From assembly GCF_031458095.1 (NCBI RefSeq), contig NZ_JAVDXU010000003.1:620001-684000 (forward strand): DNA of 64,000 nucleotides, read 5' to 3'. Under the pieces are notes generated by a model, which saw only the letters and a list, made by a program, of their open reading frames with translations, ran no database searches and was not told where the DNA came from. Both the position numbers and the translations under genes were made by a program. The DNA is from Pelomonas saccharophila_A. GTDB lineage: Bacteria; Pseudomonadota; Gammaproteobacteria; Burkholderiales; Burkholderiaceae_C. This document shows positions 7,742 through 16,186 of the stretch, piece by piece (position 1 is the stretch's first letter; the number at the start of each line of letters is the position of its first letter).

Positions 7742-8725
7742 ATGATCAAGCTCCCCCGCCTCGGGCTGGCACTGCTGGCCGGCTTTTCCCTGTCAGGCCT
7801 GTCCAGCCTGGCCGCCGCCGCGCCGGCGCCCGCCGCCTGGCCCACCCTGCCCATCCGGCTGGTCGTGCCCTACCCGCCGGGCGGCTCGTCGGACATCATC
7901 GCCCGCGCCATCAGCACCCAGCTGGGCGCGGCGCTGAAGCAGACCGTCATCGTCGACAACCGACCGGGCGCCAGCGGCAACATGGGCGCGGACGCGGTCG
8001 CCAAGTCCACCGACGGCCACACCCTGCTGCTGTGCGACGTCGGGGCGCTGGCCATCGCCCCCTCGGTCTACACCAAGCTGCCCTTTGATCCGACCAAAGA
8101 CCTGCGCGGCGTGACCATGCTGGCCTACTCGCCCCACCTGCTGGTGGTCCACCCTGGCGTGCCGGCCAACAACCTGAGCGAACTGGTGGCATTGTCCAAG
8201 ACCCGGCCGCTGAACTTCGCCGTCACTGCACTGGGCAGCGCCCCCCACCTGGCCGGCGTCGCCGTCGAGCAGGGCAGCGGCGCCAAGTGGACCTACATCC
8301 CCTACAAGGGCGGCGCGCAGTCGGTGGCCGACACCATGGCCGGCCAGACCGACCTGACGATGAACGGCATGCTGGCCACGCTGCCCCATGTGCAGTCCGG
8401 CAAGCTCAAGGTGCTGGCCGTGTCCAAGGGCACGCGCGTGCCGCTGCTGGCCAGCGTGCCCACCGTGGCCGAGCAGGGCCTCAAGGGCTTCGAGTCTGGC
8501 ACCTGGCAGGGCGTGCTGGCGCCGGCCAGCATGCCGCCGGCCGTGCTCGCCAGGCTCAACGCCGTGCTGACGGAGATCATCCGCTCGCCCGAGGTGCGCG
8601 AGCGCCTGGTCTCGCAGGGCGCCGAGGTGCGCACCATGACGACAGCCGAGTTCGCCAGCTTCTTCGACGCCGAGCGCAAGCGCTGGGCCCAGGTGGTCGC
8701 CAAGGGCGGTGTCAAGCTGGATTGA
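7742..8725 (+). CDS. Bug/TctC-type tripartite tricarboxylate transporter receptor (second)
   Basis: A 327-residue paralogue of the receptor on the other side of gudD. It has a longer hydrophobic signal peptide (about residues 1-27, LAAAAPAPAA at the cleavage region), then VPYPPGGSSDIIARA, VDNRPGASGNMGAD and IPYKGGAQSVADTMAGQ. The ATG is preceded by ACGGAGACC. The two receptors differ clearly through the ligand-facing loops, so they may take different acids. No membrane subunits are encoded here; the MFS gene three positions downstream is more likely the actual importer. Confidence 0.9.
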   Translation: MIKLPRLGLALLAGFSLSGLSSLAAAAPAPAAWPTLPIRLVVPYPPGGSSDIIARAISTQLGAALKQTVIVDNRPGASGNMGADAVAKSTDGHTLLLCDVGALAIAPSVYTKLPFDPTKDLRGVTMLAYSPHLLVVHPGVPANNLSELVALSKTRPLNFAVTALGSAPHLAGVAVEQGSGAKWTYIPYKGGAQSVADTMAGQTDLTMNGMLATLPHVQSGKLKVLAVSKGTRVPLLASVPTVAEQGLKGFESGTWQGVLAPASMPPAVLARLNAVLTEIIRSPEVRERLVSQGAEVRTMTTAEFASFFDAERKRWAQVVAKGGVKLD

Positions 8726-8868
8726 CATGACCGCGCCCCGCCTGCTGCTGATCGGCAAACTGATGGCAGCGCGTTCAAGAAGCTCATAACCTCGGCCGCG
8801 GTGGGCCTCAGCGAGGCCCAGTTGGCGGCGCCCGCGCCGCCCTTCCTTTTCTTCATCGTGGAGTCCCC
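8726..8868 (+). other. 143-base spacer with a possible gene remnant
   Basis: Beginning at 8727, and overlapping the stop of the preceding receptor, ATG opens a 20-codon frame reading MTAPRLLLIGKLMAARSRSS before a stop. MTxPRLLLIG resembles the start of a Rossmann-type 2-hydroxyacid dehydrogenase, which would make this a decayed gene. A GGGCCTCAGCGAGGCCC hairpin (8803-8819) follows. The evidence is weak and nothing longer is recoverable. Confidence 0.25.
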
Positions 8869-10308
8869 ATGAAACCGAACTACATCGCCGGCGCCTGGAC
8901 CGAAGGTCCGCACGCCTCCCGCAACATCAACCCCTCCGACACGCGCGACCTCGTCGGCGAGTACGCCCAGGCCGACGCCGCCCAAGCTGACCTCGCCATC
9001 GCCGCCGCGACCGCCGCCTTCCCGGCCTGGAGCCTGTCGACGCCGCAGCAGCGCTTCGACATCCTCGACGCCGTCGGCACCGAGATCCTGGCCCGCCGCG
9101 CCGAGCTGGGCGACCTGCTGGCCCGCGAGGAGGGCAAGACCCTGCCCGAGGCCATCGGCGAAGTCGTGCGCGCCGGCAATATCTTCAAGTTCTTTGCCGG
9201 CGAGGCCCTGCGGCCGGGCGGCGAAAGCCTGCCTTCGGTGCGCCCCGGCGTCGGCGTGGAAGTCACGCGCGAAGCCATCGGCGTCGTCGGCCTCATCACG
9301 CCCTGGAACTTCCCCATCGCCATCCCCGCCTGGAAGATCGCGCCGGCCCTGGCCTGGGGCAATTGCGTCGTCTTCAAGCCCGCCGACTTGGTGCCCGGCT
9401 CGGCCTGGGCCCTGGCCGAGATCCTGTCGCGCTCGGGCCTGCCGGCCGGTGTCTTCAACCTCGTCATGGGCCGCGGCTCGGTCGTCGGCGAGAAGCTGCT
9501 GAACGACCCGCGCGTGGCCGCCATCAGCTTCACCGGCTCGGTCGGCACCGGCCAGAAGGTGGCCGCAGCCTGTGTCTCGCGCATGGCCAAGTTCCAGCTC
9601 GAGATGGGCGGCAAGAACCCCATGGTGGTGCTGGACGACGCCGACCTGAATGTCGCGGTGAATGCAGCCGTCAACAGCGGCTTCTTCTCCACCGGCCAGC
9701 GCTGCACCGCCTCCTCGCGACTCATCGTCACCGAAGGCATCCATGACCGCTTCATCGCCGCCATGGTCGAGAAGATGAAGGCGCTGAAGATCGACGACGC
9801 GCGCAAGGCCGGCACCGACATCGGCCCCGTCGTCGACGCCAGCCAGCTCGGCCAGGACACCGACTACATCGGCATCGCCAAGGCCGAGGGCGGCCAGCTG
9901 CTGCAAGGCGGTGAGCGCCTCGAACGCAATGCCGACGGCGCGCCGGGCTTCTATCTGACGCCGGCCCTGATCACCGGCACGACGGCCGAGATGCGCATCA
10001 ACCGCGAGGAAGTGTTCGGTCCGGTCGTCAGCGTCATCCGCGCGCGCGACTACGAAGAAGCGCTGCATCTGGCCAACGACACGCCTTTTGGCCTCTCGGC
10101 CGGCATCGCGACCACGTCGCTGAAGCACGCCACCCACTTCAAGCGCCATTCCCAGGCCGGCATGGTCATGGTCAACTTGCCGACGGCGGGTGTCGACTAT
10201 CACGTGCCCTTCGGCGGCCGCAAGGGCTCGAGCTACGGCCCGCGCGAGCAGGGCCGCCATGCCGCCGAGTTCTACACCACCGTGAAGACGGCTTACACCC
10301 AAGCCTGA
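8869..10308 (+). CDS. 2-oxoglutarate (2,5-dioxopentanoate) semialdehyde dehydrogenase
   Basis: An aldehyde dehydrogenase of 479 residues. Family landmarks are PWNFPIAIPAWKIAPAL (cofactor and oxyanion region, with the conserved Asn), FTGSVGTGQ, the general base Glu245 in QLEMGGKNP and the nucleophile Cys279 in GQRCTASSR. In this operon it should oxidise the semialdehyde made by the dehydratase to 2-oxoglutarate using NAD(P)+, feeding the TCA cycle. Succinate semialdehyde dehydrogenase is the closest alternative by family, but the neighbours make the hexarate role much more likely. The stated substrate is therefore inferred from context. Confidence 0.88.
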   Translation: MKPNYIAGAWTEGPHASRNINPSDTRDLVGEYAQADAAQADLAIAAATAAFPAWSLSTPQQRFDILDAVGTEILARRAELGDLLAREEGKTLPEAIGEVVRAGNIFKFFAGEALRPGGESLPSVRPGVGVEVTREAIGVVGLITPWNFPIAIPAWKIAPALAWGNCVVFKPADLVPGSAWALAEILSRSGLPAGVFNLVMGRGSVVGEKLLNDPRVAAISFTGSVGTGQKVAAACVSRMAKFQLEMGGKNPMVVLDDADLNVAVNAAVNSGFFSTGQRCTASSRLIVTEGIHDRFIAAMVEKMKALKIDDARKAGTDIGPVVDASQLGQDTDYIGIAKAEGGQLLQGGERLERNADGAPGFYLTPALITGTTAEMRINREEVFGPVVSVIRARDYEEALHLANDTPFGLSAGIATTSLKHATHFKRHSQAGMVMVNLPTAGVDYHVPFGGRKGSSYGPREQGRHAAEFYTTVKTAYTQA

Positions 10309-10371
10309 TCCCCACCATTCGGCATCACCGCCCGGCAAGAGGCGGAGCCGCTGCATTGCCCGGAGACATTG

Positions 10372-11736
10372 ATGAACACCGCCACCGCCTCGCTGGCCCA
10401 CGCCGGCAGCGCCAACCGCACCCGCAAGCGCTTCGCCATCCTGGCCATGCTCTTCGTCGTCACGACGATCAACTACGCCGACCGCGCCACGCTGTCCATC
10501 GCCGGCCCGGCCCTGTCCAAGGAGCTGGGCATCGACGCGGTCACCATGGGCTATATCTTCTCGGCCTTCGGCTGGTCCTATGTCATCGCCCAACTGCCTG
10601 GCGGCTGGCTGCTGGACCGCTTCGGCTCCAAGCTCGTGTACGCCTGCAGCATCTGCATCTGGTCCGTCTTCACACTGCTGCAGGGCGGCATCAGCTTCAT
10701 CACGGCCAACGTCGGCCTGGCGGTCGTCACGCTGTTCGCGCTGCGCTTTCTCGTCGGCGCGGCCGAGGCGCCGTCCTTCCCGGCCAACGGCCGCATCGTG
10801 GCCTCCTGGTTCCCCGCCAACGAGCGCGGCACGGCCTCGGCCATCTTCAACTCGGCCCAGTATTTCGCCACCGTGCTGTTCGCGCCGCTGATGGGCTGGA
10901 TCACGCACAGCTACGGCTGGCCGGCCGTCTTCGTCGTCATGGGCCTGCTGGGCATCGTGCTGAGCCTCGTGTGGATGAAGACGGTCCACACGCCCAAGAG
11001 CCACCCGGGCGTCAATGCCGCAGAGCTGGACTACATCGCCGCCGGCGGTGCCCTCGTCAACATGGACCAGCCCGGCACGCAGAGCCGCAGCTTCGCGCCC
11101 AACACACCCAAGCTGGGCTACATCAAGCAGCTGCTGGGGAACCGCATGTTGATGGGCGTCTACATCGGCCAGTACTGCATCACGACACTGACCTATTTCT
11201 TCCTGACCTGGTTCCCCGTCTACCTGGTCAAGGAACGCGGCATGTCCATCCTGAACGCTGGCTTCGTCGCGGCCCTGCCGGCCATCTGCGGCTTTGCGGG
11301 CGGCGTGCTCGGCGGCCTGGTCTCGGACGCGCTACTGCGCCAGGGCAAAAGCCTGACCCTGGCACGCAAGACGCCCATCGTCATCGGCATGCTGCTGTCC
11401 ACGTCGATGATCCTGTGCAACTACGTCGATAGCGCGGCGGTCGTCGTCGCCATCATGTCGCTGGCCTTCTTTGGCAAGGGCCTGGGCGCGCTGGGCTGGG
11501 CCGTCGTGTCCGACACCTCGCCCAAAGAAATCTCGGGCCTGTCGGGCGCCCTCTTCAACACCTTCGGCAACACCGCCGGCATCACGACGCCCATCGTCAT
11601 CGGCTATCTGATCAAGGGCACGGGCTCTTTCAACGCGGCCCTGGTCTTCGTCGCGGCCAATGCGCTGGTCGCGGTGTGCTGCTATCTCTTCGTCGTCGGC
11701 GAGATCAGGCGCTTCGAGCTCAGAAAGAGTGCTTGA
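10372..11736 (+). CDS. MFS transporter, GudP/GarP-like (anion:cation symporter family)
   Basis: A 454-residue inner-membrane protein with about twelve membrane segments. NYADRATLSIAGPAL in the first helix region and GGWLLDRFGSK (motif A) are typical of the D-glucarate/galactarate/hexuronate symporters. It probably imports glucarate and galactarate with protons. It is the last gene of the operon, preceded by CCCGGAGAC; a TTG codon just before the ATG is disregarded. Its last 17 bases overlap the 3' end of the pectate lyase gene on the other strand, so transcripts of the two must collide or overlap. Confidence 0.88.
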   Translation: MNTATASLAHAGSANRTRKRFAILAMLFVVTTINYADRATLSIAGPALSKELGIDAVTMGYIFSAFGWSYVIAQLPGGWLLDRFGSKLVYACSICIWSVFTLLQGGISFITANVGLAVVTLFALRFLVGAAEAPSFPANGRIVASWFPANERGTASAIFNSAQYFATVLFAPLMGWITHSYGWPAVFVVMGLLGIVLSLVWMKTVHTPKSHPGVNAAELDYIAAGGALVNMDQPGTQSRSFAPNTPKLGYIKQLLGNRMLMGVYIGQYCITTLTYFFLTWFPVYLVKERGMSILNAGFVAALPAICGFAGGVLGGLVSDALLRQGKSLTLARKTPIVIGMLLSTSMILCNYVDSAAVVVAIMSLAFFGKGLGALGWAVVSDTSPKEISGLSGALFNTFGNTAGITTPIVIGYLIKGTGSFNAALVFVAANALVAVCCYLFVVGEIRRFELRKSA

Positions 11737-13015
11737 GCGCCCAACTCTCGTAGGCCTGCAGCGTCTTGAGGGGCCACGTGCCCCACCAGGCATAACCGTT
11801 GCGGCGCTCCAGGCTGAGGTCGTTGACGTCGTCGTGCAGGCTCTTGTCGCGGTCGCCGAACACGGGCTTGAGCGTCCTGGCGTCGTAGTAGCGCGCCCAC
11901 AGCGGACCGGCGCCAGGCTGGGCGACCAGGCGCTTGCCCTGGGCCTCGTCGACCTTGACCCAGGTGCGATCCCGCGCCGCGAGGGCCTTCAGCGTCGCGA
12001 CGCCGCCCTTGACGGCCTCGACGACGGCCGGCGAGGGGTTGGGCAGGCTCATCAGATAGGCCAGGGCCCGGGCGCTCTCGCCGCTGCTCAGGGCGGGCGG
12101 CTCGTAGTTGCGGGCCGAGGCCGGTGCCAGCGTCAGCGCGTCGTGCTGCTGCGCCCACAGCGTGGGCCGGCCGTCGACGCGGATCTGCGTTGCCAGCAGC
12201 AGCTGCACGGCGCTCGCCTCGGCCGCCGCGGTCTGGGCCTTCAGGCCGGCGGGCAGAAAGTCCAGGTCCTTCTCACCATGGGCGGCCTCGCCCATCAGCT
12301 CGGCCACCTCCACGAGGGCGTTGTCGTTCAGCGTGATGGCATCGTGATAGCCGCCCTGCAACGGCCACACCTGGGGCCAGCCGCCGTTGGGGAATTGCGC
12401 GGCCAGCAGATAGCGCAGGCCGCGCTCGGCCGCTTGGCGATAGACACCGCCCGCTTCGCCAGGGAACTGCGCTGCCACCCGGGCCAGGAAGCGGATCTCG
12501 GTGATGGTGGCGTCGTTGTCTATGGTGCCGACATAGCTCCACTGCGCGTCCTGGGCGAGATCGAAGTCGCCGGGCCTCGCGCGCTTGCTGCTGTTGTCGG
12601 CCACATAGGCCTGGCCGCGCTGGCGCGGCGCGCGGTCGCGCGGCTGGTTCTTGCCCCAGCCACCGGCCGGCGTCTGGTAGCTCAGCATGTTGCGCGCCAC
12701 CAGCAGTGCCGCTTCGCTGCCATACCAGGCCGCCGGCTTGTCCAGCGGCATGCTGGCTTCACCGTGCCCGCCCTCGGGCGGCGTGGGCCAGGTGACCAGG
12801 CCCTGGCGTTCGGCGGCCAGGGCGGCGCGGTCGGCGGCACGCTGGGCCTCGGAGCGGGCCAGATAGGCCTGCCAGGCCGTGCGCTCGGCCACCGGCAAGA
12901 CGGCGACGCGCTCGGCCGTCAGCGCATCCGCCGGCGGGATGGTGCCGATGCGGGCCGCAAAGGCCACCGGCGCCAGGGCCAGGGCAAGCAGAAGGAAGCG
13001 GCTGGAGACGGACAT
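11720..13015 (-). CDS. pelA: Pectate lyase, polysaccharide lyase family 10
   Basis: A secreted enzyme of 431 residues that should cleave de-esterified pectin by beta-elimination. Residues 1-20 form a signal peptide ending AFA. The PL10 pattern is clear: GGWGKNQPRD near residue 120, IDNDATITEIRFLA, FPNGGWPQVWPL, ITLNDNAL and the C-terminal ARYYDARTLKPVFGDRD. The ERRNGYAW segment carries the arginine that serves as base in this family. No carbohydrate-binding module is attached. The neighbouring hexarate cluster could use galacturonate-derived galactarate, so pectin is a plausible common source; the uronate dehydrogenase needed to connect them is not in the window. Confidence 0.88.
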   Translation of the reverse strand: MSVSSRFLLLALALAPVAFAARIGTIPPADALTAERVAVLPVAERTAWQAYLARSEAQRAADRAALAAERQGLVTWPTPPEGGHGEASMPLDKPAAWYGSEAALLVARNMLSYQTPAGGWGKNQPRDRAPRQRGQAYVADNSSKRARPGDFDLAQDAQWSYVGTIDNDATITEIRFLARVAAQFPGEAGGVYRQAAERGLRYLLAAQFPNGGWPQVWPLQGGYHDAITLNDNALVEVAELMGEAAHGEKDLDFLPAGLKAQTAAAEASAVQLLLATQIRVDGRPTLWAQQHDALTLAPASARNYEPPALSSGESARALAYLMSLPNPSPAVVEAVKGGVATLKALAARDRTWVKVDEAQGKRLVAQPGAGPLWARYYDARTLKPVFGDRDKSLHDDVNDLSLERRNGYAWWGTWPLKTLQAYESWALKHSF

Positions 13016-13107
13016 GGGGGTGGCCAGGGTCGGAATTGACGCAATCTAAAGGCCCGCGGCCGCGGCGGCACCGCTAATCTCACACCGCTCACACAGTTGA
13101 TTGCTTC

Positions 13108-14475
13108 ATGAAACACCTCGCCCTTCCCGCCCTGCTGGCCCTGGCCGCCTGTGCCGCGCCCCCTGCGCCGCCGCCCGCGCCACCGCTCGTCGTCGGCCTG
13201 CAGCAGGCCTGGGTGCAGGCCGTCGCCGGCCCGGCCTGGGCCGTGCGTGCCCTGACGGCCGATGCAGCCTGCCCGCACATCAGTTGGTCCGGCGGCGGCG
13301 CCGCAATGACGGAGCGCAGCGCCCCGGGCGAGGAAGGCCCGCCACCCGGCAACAAGGAGCCCGAGCGCAAACCGACCTCGTTCACGCTGCGCGCCTGCGA
13401 GGCCCCCTGGCCCGCCGGCGTGGCCAGCCTGCAGCTGGGCGGCGTGACGCTGCAGGCCCCGGTGGCCGAGCTGCGCCGCATCGTCGTCATCGGCGACACC
13501 GGCTGCCGCCTCAAGGCCTCGGACCGCGACTTCCAAGGCTGCAATGACGCCTCGGACTGGCCTTTCCCGCGCGTGCTTGCCCTGGCTCTGAGGCTCAAGC
13601 CCGACCTGGTCGTCCATGTCGGCGACTATCACTACCGCGAAAGCCCCTGCCCGGCCGGCATGGCCGTGTGCGCCGGCAGTCCCTGGGGCTATGGCGACGA
13701 CACCTGGCAGGCCGACTTCTTCCAGCCCGCGCGCGCCCTGCTGGCCGCCGCCCCCTGGGTCTTCGTGCGCGGCAACCACGAGGCCTGCACCCGCGCCGGC
13801 CAGGGCTGGCTGCGCTATCTGGACGCCGGGACCGGCCCGGCCCGCGCCTGCTCAGCCGCAGGCCCGGGCGTCAACGACGGCGACTTCACGGCACCGTTTG
13901 CCGTGCCGCTGTCGCCGCGCAGCCAGCTCATCGTCTTCGACTCCTCCGAGATCGGCAGCCGCACGCCGCCCCGGGATTCCCCCGCCTGGGCGCGCTGGCG
14001 CCAGCAGCTCGACCATGTCGCCGACCTGGCCCAGGGCAGCGCCCAGAGCCTCTTCGTCAACCACCACCCGAGCCTGGCCTTCAGCCCCAGCCTGACCGGT
14101 GCCCCGAGCACGGTCCGTTCCGGCCTGACCCCGCTGCTGCAGGACGCCATCCCGGGCCGCCTCTTCCCGCCCGGCGTGCAAGCCAGCCTTCACGGCCACA
14201 TCCACATGCACCAGGCCCTGGGCTTTGCCAGCAATCACCCCGTCACCCTGGTCATCGGCAACGGCGGCTCGGCTGCCTCGGGCCGGGTCGATGCCGCCGC
14301 GGCCCTGTCCTATGAGCTGGCGCCCGGCGCCCGTCTGGAGACCGTGCGCACGCATACCGAGTTCGGCCTGTCGCTGCTGACGGCCACGCCGGAGGGCTGG
14401 CAATTGCAGGCCTTCGACGCCCTGGGCCAGCCGCTGTCGACCTGCCGCCTGGCCGGCCAGAAACTCAGCTGCTGA
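13108..14475 (+). CDS. Lipoprotein metallophosphoesterase (calcineurin-like)
   Basis: A 455-residue exported phosphoesterase. The signal peptide ends in a lipobox LAAC with Cys15, so the mature protein should be lipid-anchored. After a proline-rich linker and a region of about 100 residues of unknown role come the two-metal motifs in order: VIGDTGC, HVGDYHYR, RGNHEAC, VNHHP and HGHIHMH. These define a dinuclear calcineurin-type active site. Many cysteines (paired around residues 130-250) suggest disulfides, consistent with export. The substrate is unknown. It is divergent from the pectate lyase gene with a 92-base spacer, in which I see no clear regulatory motif. Confidence 0.8.
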   Translation: MKHLALPALLALAACAAPPAPPPAPPLVVGLQQAWVQAVAGPAWAVRALTADAACPHISWSGGGAAMTERSAPGEEGPPPGNKEPERKPTSFTLRACEAPWPAGVASLQLGGVTLQAPVAELRRIVVIGDTGCRLKASDRDFQGCNDASDWPFPRVLALALRLKPDLVVHVGDYHYRESPCPAGMAVCAGSPWGYGDDTWQADFFQPARALLAAAPWVFVRGNHEACTRAGQGWLRYLDAGTGPARACSAAGPGVNDGDFTAPFAVPLSPRSQLIVFDSSEIGSRTPPRDSPAWARWRQQLDHVADLAQGSAQSLFVNHHPSLAFSPSLTGAPSTVRSGLTPLLQDAIPGRLFPPGVQASLHGHIHMHQALGFASNHPVTLVIGNGGSAASGRVDAAAALSYELAPGARLETVRTHTEFGLSLLTATPEGWQLQAFDALGQPLSTCRLAGQKLSC

Positions 14476-14481
14476 GGACAC

Positions 14482-14660
14482 AGCTTGTCACCCCTGACTT
14501 TTGGCAGGCCGCACGAGAAGTAACGCCCGCGCATTCCATCACTCCATACCCGATTTGAAGGGTTTCCGGCAGGTAAATCGGTACTGCGCATAAATCACCG
14601 CCGGCTAAACTGGCCCCACCTGTCTAGCTGTTTCGGCAGGACCACGTTGATAGAGGACTC
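14482..14660 (+). promoter_or_regulatory. Upstream region of the S41 protease gene
   Basis: This spacer of about 180 bases is noticeably less GC-rich than the surrounding genes, which is what a promoter region looks like here. TAAACT at 14606-14611 is a reasonable -10 hexamer. I cannot pair it with a convincing -35. No inverted repeat strong enough to call an operator is visible. Confidence 0.35.
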
Positions 14661-14666
14661 GGCTAC

Positions 14667-16106
14667 ATGAGCTCCAGATTGAAAGTCGCCGGTTGGGTTG
14701 CCCTCGGTGCCGTCGCGGGTGCCCTCACCACGATGCAGTTGCAGGCCAATGCGCGCAGCACCCTGTCTCCGCTGCCCCTGGACGAGATGCAGCAGCTCGC
14801 CGCTGTGTTCGGCCTCGTCAAGAGCGACTACGTCGAAGCCGTTGACGAGAAGAAGCTCATCAACGACGCCATCGCCGGCATGGTCTCCGGCCTGGACCCC
14901 CATTCCCAGTTCTTCGACAAGAAGACCTTCAAGGAATTCCGCGAAGGCACGACCGGCAAGTTCGTCGGTGTGGGCATTGAGATCGGCATGGAAGACGGCC
15001 TGGTCAAGATCGTCTCTCCCATCGAAGGCTCGCCCGCCTTCCGCGCCGGTCTGAAGAGCGGCGACATGATCAGCAAGATCGATGACGCAGCCGTGCGCGG
15101 CCTGACCATCGACCAGGCCGTCAAGAAGATGCGCGGCGAACCGGCCACCAAGGTCAGCCTCACCATCTACCGCAAAGCCGAGAACCGCAGCTTCCCGGTG
15201 ACCATCACCCGCGAGGAGATCAAGGTCCAGAGCGTGCGCGCCAAGGTCGTCGAGCCCGGCTATGCCTGGATCCGCGTCAGCCAGTTCCAGGACCGCACCG
15301 TCGACGACTTCGCCAAGAAGCTGGAAGACATTTACAAGCAGGAGCCCAACCTGAAGGGTCTGGTGCTGGACCTGCGCAACGACCCGGGTGGCCTGCTGGA
15401 CGGCGCCATCGCCATCTCCGCCGCCTTCCTGCCCAAGGGCGTGGAAGTCGTTTCGACCAATGGCCAGATCGCCGAATCCAAAGCCAGCTACAAGGCCGAT
15501 CCGGACGACTACCGCCGCCGTGGCGGTGACGACCCGATCAAGCGCCTGCCCGCCGCGCTGAAGAACGTGCCCCTGGTCGTCCTCGTCAACGAAGGCTCGG
15601 CCAGCGCCAGCGAGATCGTCGCCGGCGCCCTGCAGGACCACCACCGCGCCACCGTCATGGGTGCCCAGACCTTCGGCAAGGGCTCGGTGCAGACCGTGCG
15701 CCAGCTCGGCCCGGAAAGCGCCCTGAAGATCACCACGGCGCGCTACTACACGCCGAGCGGCCGCTCCATCCAGGCCAAGGGCATCGTGCCCGACGTGCTG
15801 CTGGACGAAACCGCCGAGGGCAATGTCTTCGCCGCCCTGCGCACCCGCGAGGCCGATCTGGAAAAGCATCTGAACAACGGCCCCGAGGCGGAAGAGAGCG
15901 AAGCCCGCCAGAAGGCCCGCGAGGAAGCCCGCCAGAAGCTGGAGGCCGAATATGCCAAGCGCGCCGAGCCGCCCAAGCCCCTGCCCGAGTTCGGCTCGAC
16001 GGAAGACTTCCCGCTGGTGCAGGCCCTGAACAAGCTCAAGGGCCAGCCCGTCATCGCCTCCAAGTCGGCCGTCGAACGCAAGGCCGAAGCCAAGACGTCG
16101 GAATAA
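14667..16106 (+). CDS. ctpA: C-terminal processing protease (S41, CtpA type)
   Basis: A 479-residue serine protease anchored or exported through an N-terminal hydrophobic helix (residues about 5-28). A PDZ domain spans about residues 95-175, with the carboxylate-binding loop GVGIEIG. The catalytic pair is visible: Ser313 in GSASASEI and Lys338 in FGKGSVQ, spaced 25 residues as in the family. The C-terminal 80 residues are highly charged (EEARQKLEAEYAKR) and likely coiled. Such proteases trim periplasmic proteins and peptidoglycan hydrolases. A strong terminator follows directly, so it is probably monocistronic. Confidence 0.93.
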   Translation: MSSRLKVAGWVALGAVAGALTTMQLQANARSTLSPLPLDEMQQLAAVFGLVKSDYVEAVDEKKLINDAIAGMVSGLDPHSQFFDKKTFKEFREGTTGKFVGVGIEIGMEDGLVKIVSPIEGSPAFRAGLKSGDMISKIDDAAVRGLTIDQAVKKMRGEPATKVSLTIYRKAENRSFPVTITREEIKVQSVRAKVVEPGYAWIRVSQFQDRTVDDFAKKLEDIYKQEPNLKGLVLDLRNDPGGLLDGAIAISAAFLPKGVEVVSTNGQIAESKASYKADPDDYRRRGGDDPIKRLPAALKNVPLVVLVNEGSASASEIVAGALQDHHRATVMGAQTFGKGSVQTVRQLGPESALKITTARYYTPSGRSIQAKGIVPDVLLDETAEGNVFAALRTREADLEKHLNNGPEAEESEARQKAREEARQKLEAEYAKRAEPPKPLPEFGSTEDFPLVQALNKLKGQPVIASKSAVERKAEAKTSE

Positions 16107-16138
16107 CTACAAAGACTCCTGACCTCTTGAAAGCACAA

Positions 16139-16165
16139 GGGCCTCGCAAGAGGCCCTCTTTTTTT
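16139..16165 (+). terminator. Rho-independent terminator after the S41 protease gene
   Basis: A perfect 7-base stem, GGGCCTC (16139-16145) with GAGGCCC (16150-16156), closes a GCAA tetraloop and is followed by a run rich in T (16157-16165). It lies 33 bases after the protease stop codon. It is the clearest intrinsic terminator in the window. Confidence 0.93.
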
Positions 16166-16186
16166 GTCTGGCCGCTGGCCCTGCCT

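Noticed and set aside
8302..11004. A 900-codon open frame on the minus strand
   Set aside because: It is antisense to the aldehyde dehydrogenase, receptor and MFS genes, which have full family motifs. Its translation is glycine/alanine/arginine-rich with no motif and is a product of high GC at third positions.
11660..13039. A 459-codon frame on the plus strand opposite the pectate lyase
   Set aside because: The minus-strand reading has a signal peptide and all PL10 motifs; the plus-strand reading has none.
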